Origin: Actinomycetota bacterium
GTDB lineage: Bacteria; Actinomycetota; Humimicrobiia; Humimicrobiales; Humimicrobiaceae
Length of the DNA stretch: 20,811 nucleotides
NCBI GenBank assembly: GCA_028695395.1
Contig: JAQVJB010000027.1
Span: forward strand, 1 to 20,811
Reading direction: 5' to 3'
In this document: positions 14,739 through 20,811 of the stretch, piece by piece
Numbering within the stretch: the stretch's first letter is position 1
How the letters are laid out: each line of letters starts with the position of its first letter
Program-made: the position numbers and the translations under genes
Notes under the pieces: generated by a model
The model's database searches: none
What the model was told of the DNA's origin: nothing
What the model saw: the letters and a program-made list of their open reading frames with translations, nothing else

Positions 14739-16826
14739 TTATTCATGAGAATCCTGTTGCTTTTTTCTTTCCTCAATTATAGCTTCTGCCAGGTTATGTG
14801 GCAATTCATCATAGTGTGAAAATTTCTGCTTGAATATTCCTCTTCCCTGAGTCATGGATTTTAAATCGACAGCATAATTGAATGTTTCAGATTGAGGTAC
14901 CGATGCTTTTATAAGCTGATTATGTTTTTCAACAGAAATGCTTATTATCTTGCCTCTTTTCGCGTTGATATCACCGATTATATCACCCATATATTCTTCA
15001 GGCACTGATATTTCAAGCTCCATTACCGGTTCTAATATTACCGGACCAGCTTCAGCCATTCCTTTTTTGAATGCCATGGAAGCAGCGATTTTAAAAGCCA
15101 TTTCTGAAGAATCAACTGTGTGAAACGAACCATCATAAAGATTTACATGGACATCAACAACAGGAAAACCTCCAAGAATACCTGAAAGCAAAGCTTCTCT
15201 TATTCCTTTTTCAACGCCGGGGATATAACCTTTAGGTATTGCCCCGCCAAAAATCGTATCTTCAAATTTAAATCCTTCACCTTTAGGGAGAGGTTTTATT
15301 TCTATTAATACATGCCCGTATTGGCCTCTTCCGCCTGATTGTTTCTTGTATTTATATTCTGCCTTTGCATCTTTTCTTACTGTTTCTTTATATGCTACTT
15401 TGGGAGTTTCAAGATTAACATCTATGTCAAACTTTTCTTTAAGTTTATCTTTCACTATTGCAAGGTGAAGCTCGCCCATTCCCCATACAATATTCTGCTT
15501 TACCTCAAGATTATTTTCAGTGCGGATGGTAGGATCTTCTTCGATAAGTCTAGAAAGACCGCTATTTATTTTTTCTTCATCACCTTTTGAGACCGGCATT
15601 ATGGCTTTAGGAAATATTGGTTCAGGATAAATTATTTTATCCAATTCAATTGTTTTATCAGTATTGGAAATAGTATCATCTGTCTGTATCTCAGTTATTT
15701 TAGCTACAGCTACTATATCGCCACATCTCGCTTCTTCTATGTCAGACTGATTTTTTCCCTGTATTTTCAATAAGCTTGAAAATTTATAACTATTTTTTGA
15801 GCCTGAAATAAAATAATTATTATTTGTTTTCATTGTTCCTGAGAATATTCTGAAAACAGATAATTTTCCAATATAAGGGTCTGCCATTGTTTTAAAAACG
15901 TAAGCGCATAATGGAGAGCCATCATCTATTTTTATTAAAGTCTCATTTCCGCTACTGATTTCTTTGACTTTTATTTCATTGAAATCTAACGGAGAAGGAA
16001 ATAATGAATTTATATAATCCATTAAAATGTCAACTCCGATATTTTTTGAAGCTGAAATAGAAAAAACAGGTATTAAGGCTCTTTCAAAAATAGATTTTTT
16101 TAAAACTTCAGATAATTTCTGAGATTCTATTTCTTCACCATTGAGGTATTTTTCCAGAAGTTCTTCATCGTTCTCTATGATGCTTTCCAGCAATTCATTA
16201 TATCTGCTTTCAACTTCTTTCATCATTTCTGGGCTGATATCACTTTTTGTACCTGTTTTTGAATCAGCTTTGTAGACATATGAAGATTTATTAAGAATAT
16301 CAATTACTGAATTAAAATTTTCTCCTTCTCCTACAGGAATTGTAAAAGGAACCAGGGGAGTTGAAAAATTTTTTTTGATATTTTCAATTGCTGCAAAATA
16401 ATCAGTATTTTCCTGATCCATTTTATTCATTATGCAAAAAACAGGAGTGTTTTTTTTCTCAAGTTCCTCAATTATTTTTTCAGTTACAGCCTGAATGCTT
16501 GCTTTTGGATCAAAAAGCAGGATAGCGCCGTCAACCACTTTGAGAGCCTCCATGGTTTGTCCTATAAAATCTAAATATCCGGGACAATCAATGATATTAA
16601 TGCTATGGCTTTTCCACTGATAATTTAAAATGCTTGAATTAATGCTGAATCCTCTTTTTGTTTCAAGCGGGCTGAAGTCTGATGCGGTATTTTTTGTTTC
16701 AATTTTTCCCATCCTGTCAATAGTCCCTGAATTGAATAACATGCATTCTGCCAAAGTAGTTTTACCTGTATTGTTTCCAGAAACAATTCCCAAAACTCTT
16801 TTATTTTCCGAATTTACGCTGCTCAT
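14739..16826 (-). CDS. Elongation factor G-like GTPase (EF-G2-type paralogue)
   Basis: A 695-residue translation-factor GTPase with the full EF-G domain set: the G domain (1 to about 280), domain II, then domains III-V with YKKQSGGRGQYGHV and the C-terminal EYMGDIIGDINAKRGKI. The G1 loop is SGNNTGKTT (16-24) and G4 is NKMD (134-137). G3 reads DCPGYLDF, with Y84 where canonical EF-G has the catalytic His (DTPGHVDF), and the switch I RGIT motif is RGFS. These changes are typical of EF-G-like paralogues rather than housekeeping FusA; the cellular role of this family is not settled. It is not beside rpsL/rpsG/tuf here, which also argues against FusA. ATG 16826 is preferred to TTG 16829 because AGGAGG then lies 5 nt upstream. 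Confidence 0.88.
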   Translation of the reverse strand: MSSVNSENKRVLGIVSGNNTGKTTLAECMLFNSGTIDRMGKIETKNTASDFSPLETKRGFSINSSILNYQWKSHSINIIDCPGYLDFIGQTMEALKVVDGAILLFDPKASIQAVTEKIIEELEKKNTPVFCIMNKMDQENTDYFAAIENIKKNFSTPLVPFTIPVGEGENFNSVIDILNKSSYVYKADSKTGTKSDISPEMMKEVESRYNELLESIIENDEELLEKYLNGEEIESQKLSEVLKKSIFERALIPVFSISASKNIGVDILMDYINSLFPSPLDFNEIKVKEISSGNETLIKIDDGSPLCAYVFKTMADPYIGKLSVFRIFSGTMKTNNNYFISGSKNSYKFSSLLKIQGKNQSDIEEARCGDIVAVAKITEIQTDDTISNTDKTIELDKIIYPEPIFPKAIMPVSKGDEEKINSGLSRLIEEDPTIRTENNLEVKQNIVWGMGELHLAIVKDKLKEKFDIDVNLETPKVAYKETVRKDAKAEYKYKKQSGGRGQYGHVLIEIKPLPKGEGFKFEDTIFGGAIPKGYIPGVEKGIREALLSGILGGFPVVDVHVNLYDGSFHTVDSSEMAFKIAASMAFKKGMAEAGPVILEPVMELEISVPEEYMGDIIGDINAKRGKIISISVEKHNQLIKASVPQSETFNYAVDLKSMTQGRGIFKQKFSHYDELPHNLAEAIIEERKKQQDSHE

Positions 16827-17075
16827 CAAATCCTCCTGGCAATAATTAAGATAAAATTATTAAAATTTATATAAAAATAAAAATCCAAAAAAACAAAGAG
16901 AATATTATCATAAAAAGAATTAAGTGTAAAAATATAAGGCTTTTAAAATAATTTTTTGCTTAATGATATTGAAAGGAAGATACTAATTTATATTAAGGAT
17001 TTTATGTTATAATATTTTGCGTTTTTTTTGTTAAAATATAAATTGTAATTAAAAAATTTTTGAAAGGGCATAGAT
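16827..17075. other. Divergent intergenic region between the EF-G-like gene and lemA
   Basis: About 249 bp of AT-rich DNA with no ORF of note. It holds the ribosome binding site of the EF-G-like gene at the left end and the extended -10 promoter of lemA at 17005-17013. I do not see a clear promoter for the leftward gene, though several AT-rich boxes would fit. Confidence 0.5.
17005..17013 (+). promoter_or_regulatory. Extended -10 promoter for the lemA-htpX-pdxST-yebC series
   Basis: TGTTATAAT matches the extended -10 consensus TGnTATAAT exactly and lies about 62 bp before the lemA ATG. No convincing -35 is present, as is common for extended -10 promoters. Transcription would begin near 17020. 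Confidence 0.5.
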
Positions 17076-17651
17076 ATGGGAATATTAGCTGGAATAATAA
17101 TTCTGATAGCGGTTTTAGTGATTATATTGATTATTTTTATAGCACTTTACAATTCAATAGTTTCTTTAAGGAATAAAGTGGATAATGCCTGGTTTCAGAT
17201 AGATGTGCAACTCAGGAAAAGGTATGACCTTATCCCTAATCTAGTAGAAACAGTCAAAGGATATGCAGCGCATGAAAAAGAGACACTCGAGAATGTCGTT
17301 TCTGCAAGACAACTGGGACTAAATGCTGATACTGTAAAAGATCATAATCAATCTGAAAATATGATCTCCAGTACATTAAAAAGTTTATTTGCTGTTGCAG
17401 AAAATTATCCTAATTTAAAAGCAGACCAGCATTTTTCAAAATTAATGGACGAGCTTCAGGGGATTGAAAGCAATATTACATTTGCAAGACAGTTTTATAA
17501 TGACATGGTTATGCAATTTAATACAAAAATACAGACATTTCCAGGCAATTTTTTTGCAGGTATGTTTAATTTTAAGCCCAAGGATTATTTTGTAATTGAG
17601 GAAAGTGCTGCCAGAGAACCTGTCAAGGTTAAATTTACGGAAGAAAAATAA
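17076..17651 (+). CDS. lemA: LemA family membrane protein
   Basis: A 191-residue LemA protein, the usual length. A single N-terminal membrane helix (about 2-26) is followed by a helical bundle with the family signature: LRNKVDNAWFQIDVQLRKRY, DLIPNLVETVKGYAAHEKET and, near the end, the FPGNFFAGMFNF segment. LemA proteins sit in the cytoplasmic membrane with the helical domain outside; their exact function is unknown. The start has AAAGGG upstream at a normal distance. The stop overlaps the htpX start by one base (TAATG), so LemA and HtpX are translationally coupled, a pairing seen in many bacteria. Confidence 0.93.
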   Translation: MGILAGIIILIAVLVIILIIFIALYNSIVSLRNKVDNAWFQIDVQLRKRYDLIPNLVETVKGYAAHEKETLENVVSARQLGLNADTVKDHNQSENMISSTLKSLFAVAENYPNLKADQHFSKLMDELQGIESNITFARQFYNDMVMQFNTKIQTFPGNFFAGMFNFKPKDYFVIEESAAREPVKVKFTEEK

Positions 17652-18598
17652 TGTATCAGCATATAGCGGCTAATAAAGCGAAATCAGCTTTAGCTATTAT
17701 AATTTTTATAATTTTTATCACTCTAATAGGATTTCTGATAGGTTATTTTCTGGATAGCAGATATCAGACCGGGGGAAATTATTATGCTCTTTTTATTCTT
17801 ATCATTGCATTTATAGGAGCGTTTATTGGCAGTTTTGCAGGATACTTTTATAGTGATAAAATTGTATTACAGATGACAAAATCACGCCCTATCCTAAAAG
17901 AAGAGGATACAAAAATACATTATATGGTTGAGGGTCTGGCAATAGCAGCAGGGATTCCGAAGCCTAAAGTGTATGTGATTGAAGAAAGAAGCATGAATGC
18001 TTTTGCTACTGGAAGAAATCCCAGCAATAGTGTAATTGTTTTAACACGAGGTTTAATTGACAATTTAAATGATTCAGAATTAAAAGGTGTTATTTCGCAC
18101 GAGATGTCACATATTAAGAATTATGACATATTGCTTGGAACCATTCTAGTTGTTTTTGTCGGAATGCTATCAATTCTAAGCAATATATTGCTTAGAAGTT
18201 TTTTCTTTGGCGGTTCAAGGAGAAGGTCTGACAGCAGGAATGGAGCAGGAGGTATCCTTGCCCTTGTTTTTCTTATAGCAGGGATAATACTTATATTATT
18301 ATCACCATTAATCGGAACAATAATAAGACTGGCAGTCAGCCGCAGCAGGGAATATCTTGCAGATAGTAACGGGTCTCTGATATCAAGATATCCTGCCGGG
18401 CTTGCGAATGCATTGAGGAAGATAAGCGCAAATAGTGAAATAAAAGATGCCAACAATGCAGTTGCTCATCTTTTTATATCTGATCCTGTAAAGAAAGATA
18501 CCAGAACTTTCTTTACAAATATTTTTAGCACTCATCCGCCTATAGAAGAAAGAATAAAGAGACTGGATTCTATGGCTTTAGGAGTTGGAATTAAATAA
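17651..18598 (+). CDS. htpX: HtpX-like membrane zinc metalloprotease (M48)
   Basis: An M48B membrane protease that degrades misfolded membrane proteins. The zinc site is H150-E151-M-S-H154 in VISHEMSHIKNYD, with the third ligand E234 in SREYLAD. Two hydrophobic helices at the N-terminus (about 13-32 and 44-66) precede the catalytic domain. Two more (about 157-180 and 204-228) are separated by a Gly/Arg/Ser-rich loop, where HtpX proteins often have a variable loop. Length is 315 residues. It overlaps lemA by one base and is followed 17 bp later by pdxS. Role in envelope protein quality control is known for the family; the coupling to pdxS here is probably operon sharing only. Confidence 0.94.
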   Translation: MYQHIAANKAKSALAIIIFIIFITLIGFLIGYFLDSRYQTGGNYYALFILIIAFIGAFIGSFAGYFYSDKIVLQMTKSRPILKEEDTKIHYMVEGLAIAAGIPKPKVYVIEERSMNAFATGRNPSNSVIVLTRGLIDNLNDSELKGVISHEMSHIKNYDILLGTILVVFVGMLSILSNILLRSFFFGGSRRRSDSRNGAGGILALVFLIAGIILILLSPLIGTIIRLAVSRSREYLADSNGSLISRYPAGLANALRKISANSEIKDANNAVAHLFISDPVKKDTRTFFTNIFSTHPPIEERIKRLDSMALGVGIK

Positions 18599-18615
18599 AC
18601 AGGAGGAATTCAATA

Positions 18616-19497
18616 ATGGAAAAGGGAACATTAAAAGTAAAGACCGGACTGGCAGAAATGCTTAAAGGTGGAGTGATTATGGATGTCACTACTGTTGATC
18701 AGGCAAAAATAGCAGAAGAAGCTGGAGCAGTTTCTGTTATGGCTCTGGAAAGAATACCCGCTGACATAAGAGCTTCCGGAGGAGTTGCCAGGATGACGGA
18801 TCCTGAAATAATCATTAATATTATGAATGCGGTGACTATACCGGTAATGGCAAAATGCAGGATAGGCCATTTTGCAGAAGCGCAGATACTTGAATCAATA
18901 GGCATTGACTACATAGATGAAAGCGAGGTGCTCACGCCCGCTGATGAAAAATATCATGTAGACAAATGGGAATTTAAAGTACCTTTTGTATGCGGGGCAA
19001 CCAATCTGGCAGAAGCTCTTAGAAGGATAGGAGAAGGTGCTGCCATGATAAGGACAAAGGGAGAAGCAGGTACGGGTAATGTAGTTGAAGCAGTAAGACA
19101 TATGAGGGCTATTAAAGACGATATCAATAGAGTGTCAGTTATGCCCAAGGAAGAGATGATGACAATCTCAAAAGAACTTGGTGCTCCTTATGAACTTATC
19201 ATGTATGTAAAAGAAAAAGGCAAATTACCAGTTGTAAATTTTTCAGCTGGAGGTATTGCTACTCCTGCCGATGCGGCTATGATAATGCAGCTGGGTGCCG
19301 ATGGGATTTTTGTCGGTTCGGGTATCTTTAAATCAGAAAATCCTTTAAAGATGGCAAAAGCAATAGTTGATGCAACTACTCATTTTAAGAATCCGGAAGT
19401 ACTTGCAAAAATATCCAGAGGGCTTGGCAGCGCAATGAGCGGATTGGAAATATCTAAAATACCTAAAGAGGAATTGCTTGCGCAAAGAGGGTGGTAA
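18616..19497 (+). CDS. pdxS: Pyridoxal 5'-phosphate synthase, synthase subunit PdxS
   Basis: PdxS condenses ribose 5-phosphate, glyceraldehyde 3-phosphate and ammonia from PdxT to form PLP. The 293-residue (beta/alpha)8 protein is highly conserved. D23 lies in GGVIMDVT, the first catalytic Lys is K80 in PVMAKCRIGHF and the second is K148 in IRTKGEAGTGNV. The SAGGIATPADAAMIMQLGADG and VGSGIFKSENP phosphate-binding loops are intact. The start follows AGGAGG at a normal distance. It lies directly before pdxT and 17 bp after htpX. DXP-independent PLP synthesis is therefore expected in this organism. Confidence 0.98.
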   Translation: MEKGTLKVKTGLAEMLKGGVIMDVTTVDQAKIAEEAGAVSVMALERIPADIRASGGVARMTDPEIIINIMNAVTIPVMAKCRIGHFAEAQILESIGIDYIDESEVLTPADEKYHVDKWEFKVPFVCGATNLAEALRRIGEGAAMIRTKGEAGTGNVVEAVRHMRAIKDDINRVSVMPKEEMMTISKELGAPYELIMYVKEKGKLPVVNFSAGGIATPADAAMIMQLGADGIFVGSGIFKSENPLKMAKAIVDATTHFKNPEVLAKISRGLGSAMSGLEISKIPKEELLAQRGW

Positions 19498-19507
19498 TAG
19501 TCAAATT

Positions 19508-20107
19508 GTGGAAAAAAAGCAAAAGAAAAAAAACAATGTAACTATTGGAGTGCTTGCATTGCAGGGAGCATTCAGGGAACATATTAAAGCATTGCAGAAA
19601 ACAGGTGTAAATGCATTGGAAATAAAGTTTCCCGGGAAAATAGATGAAATAGACGGTTTGATAGTCCCTGGAGGTGAAAGTACGACAATATCTAAATTGA
19701 TAAATAAATATGGATTTAAAGAATATCTTGATAAACTTTATTTATCTGGGAAGCCTATGTATGGCACATGTGCAGGTTTGATTCTTTTTGCTGCTGAAGT
19801 CCTAAATGAAAAATATGGTCTTGGCTACATTGACATAATTGTTAAAAGGAATTCATATGGCAGGCAAATAGATAGTTTTCATGAGATGGTTGAATTATCT
19901 TTTGATAAAAGAAAAAGATTTGAAGCTATTTTTATAAGAGCTCCAAAAATAATAAGTGCCGGTTCAGAAGTTGATATTCTTTCTAAAATTAATGATAATA
20001 TTATTTTGGCAAGACAGAAAAATATTCTTGTAAGTTCGTTTCACCCTGAACTTCAGGATGACTTAAGGATTCATAATTATTTTTTAGACATGGTTTTAAA
20101 TAAATAA
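19508..20107 (+). CDS. pdxT: Pyridoxal 5'-phosphate synthase, glutaminase subunit PdxT
   Basis: A class I glutaminase that supplies ammonia to PdxS. From GTG 19508 it is 199 residues long. The family N-terminus VTIGVLALQGAFREH begins at residue 11. Other signatures are PGGESTT (54-60), the nucleophile C88 in YGTCAGL, RNSYGRQIDSF, and the catalytic pair H179/E181 in SFHPEL. The start is uncertain. An in-frame TTG at 19478 would overlap the pdxS end and add a non-conserved leader. GTG 19508 is preferred, lying 10 bp past the pdxS stop, though its ribosome binding site (GAGGGTGG at 19486-19493) is a little far. The Lys-rich leader before VTIG is longer than usual in either case. Confidence 0.93.
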   Translation: MEKKQKKKNNVTIGVLALQGAFREHIKALQKTGVNALEIKFPGKIDEIDGLIVPGGESTTISKLINKYGFKEYLDKLYLSGKPMYGTCAGLILFAAEVLNEKYGLGYIDIIVKRNSYGRQIDSFHEMVELSFDKRKRFEAIFIRAPKIISAGSEVDILSKINDNIILARQKNILVSSFHPELQDDLRIHNYFLDMVLNK

Positions 20108-20121
20108 AAAGGGAGTAATAT

Positions 20122-20811
20122 ATGTCCGGACATTCAAAGTGGCACTCGATTAAACATAAAAAAGCAAAAGAAGATGCAAAAAAAGGTAATATTTTCGGTA
20201 AACTGGCAAGAATGATTTCAATTGCAGCAAGAGAAGGAGGCAGTGGAGATCCTAATAATAATAATGCGCTTGCCAATGCTCTGGCTAAGGCTAAGGAATT
20301 TAATCTACCACAGGACAATATAGAAAGAGCGATTAAAAAAGGCACCGGAGAAATGGAAGGTGTGAAATATGAAAGGATTACATATGAAGGTTATGGTCCA
20401 GGCGGAATTGCTATAATGGTAGACGTAACTACCGAAAACAAAAACAGGAGCGCTGCAGACATAAGAAGTATTTTTAGCAGAAATAATGGAAGCCTGGGTG
20501 AATCAGGATGTGTTGCATGGATGTTTGATAAAAAAGGCATCATAACTGTAAGCAAAGATTCAATTAAAGATTATGATGATTTTATGCTTAAGGCTATAGA
20601 TAGCGGTGCTGAAGATATTGAAGAAAGTGAAGAGTCTTACGAAATAAAAGTCGAACCCTCAGAAATGAGCGAGGTTAAGGATAAATTGATTGCAAATAAA
20701 ATAGATGTAAAATTTACTGATGTTTTGCTTATTCCGAAAACGACATTAAAATTATCCAAAAGCGAAACAGAAAAAGCATTAAGGATAATAAATACGCTTG
20801 ATGATTATGAC
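20122..20811 (+). CDS. yebC: YebC/PmpR family protein, 3' end outside window
   Basis: The frame is open from ATG 20122 to the last base (230 codons), so the C-terminal 10-20 residues are missing. The start MSGHSKWHSIKHKKAK is the family hallmark, followed by DAKKGNIFGKLARMISIAAR and YEGYGPGGIAIMVDV, then TENKNRSAADIRSIF. YebC proteins bind DNA as regulators in some bacteria, and some act in translation by relieving stalls at proline stretches; which applies here cannot be told. AAGGGAG lies just before the start. It is 14 bp after pdxT. The pdxS-pdxT-yebC order is frequent in Actinobacteria, where ruvC often follows; that gene would lie outside the window. Confidence 0.96.
   Translation, partial: MSGHSKWHSIKHKKAKEDAKKGNIFGKLARMISIAAREGGSGDPNNNNALANALAKAKEFNLPQDNIERAIKKGTGEMEGVKYERITYEGYGPGGIAIMVDVTTENKNRSAADIRSIFSRNNGSLGESGCVAWMFDKKGIITVSKDSIKDYDDFMLKAIDSGAEDIEESEESYEIKVEPSEMSEVKDKLIANKIDVKFTDVLLIPKTTLKLSKSETEKALRIINTLDDYD

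Noticed and set aside
16630..16845. Plus-strand open frame across the EF-G-like gene start
   Set aside because: It is antisense to the conserved P-loop region of the GTPase and lacks a ribosome binding site.
1..20811. Mobile elements, prophage, CRISPR array, tRNA or rRNA genes
   Set aside because: No transposase, integrase, regularly spaced repeats, cloverleaf or rRNA-like sequence was found on reading the window.

Overview
The window is AT-rich bacterial DNA (my estimate, not counted, is a little over 30% G+C). Genes are packed tightly and grouped into a few operons. I see no rRNA, tRNA, CRISPR array, transposase, integrase or phage gene. The order pdxS-pdxT-yebC and the EF-G-like paralogue with Tyr in place of the switch II His both recall Actinobacteria. 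The low G+C, LemA/HtpX pair and energy metabolism would fit an AT-rich, anaerobic deep-branching actinobacterial lineage of the kind known from groundwater and sediment metagenomes. That placement is an inference; other AT-rich anaerobes such as Firmicutes or Atribacterota relatives are not excluded.

Layout. Positions 1-554 hold the 3' end of a DUF1846 gene (+). Positions 632-2566 hold two minus-strand genes, a Mut7-C RNase-like protein and a DUF1015 protein. A long AT-rich divergent intergenic region (2567-3056) follows. Positions 3057-8291 are the plus-strand hydrogenase block: hypB, then the four subunits of a cytoplasmic group 3b [NiFe] hydrogenase (sulfhydrogenase type) in the order beta-gamma-delta-alpha, then the matching C-terminal endopeptidase. 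A small orphan gene (8417-8668) with its own promoter and a perfect palindrome sits at the junction. It runs convergently into the minus-strand maturation operon hypF-hypC-hypD-hypE (transcribed from 13408 down to 8676). Upstream of hypF on the same strand are a membrane-anchored protein with a CBM9-like domain and an EF-G-like GTPase gene. A divergent region (16827-17075) then leads to the plus-strand series lemA-htpX-pdxS-pdxT-yebC, the last gene being cut by the window edge.

How it fits together. HypF, with carbamoyl phosphate, and HypE make the cyanide ligands. HypC and HypD assemble the Fe(CN)2CO unit. HypB delivers nickel. The endopeptidase trims the large-subunit C-terminus after metal insertion. 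The finished enzyme passes electrons from H2 through the delta subunit's three Fe-S clusters and the beta subunit's clusters to FAD in the gamma subunit and on to NAD(P), or in reverse. Every pleiotropic hyp gene except hypA is in the window. The right-hand operon makes pyridoxal 5'-phosphate (PdxS/PdxT) and carries an envelope quality-control pair (LemA/HtpX).

The least explained elements are the 8417 small gene with its palindromic promoter, the related site upstream of the DUF1015 gene, the 490-bp hypB leader region, and the CBM9-like membrane protein between the hyp operon and the EF-G paralogue.
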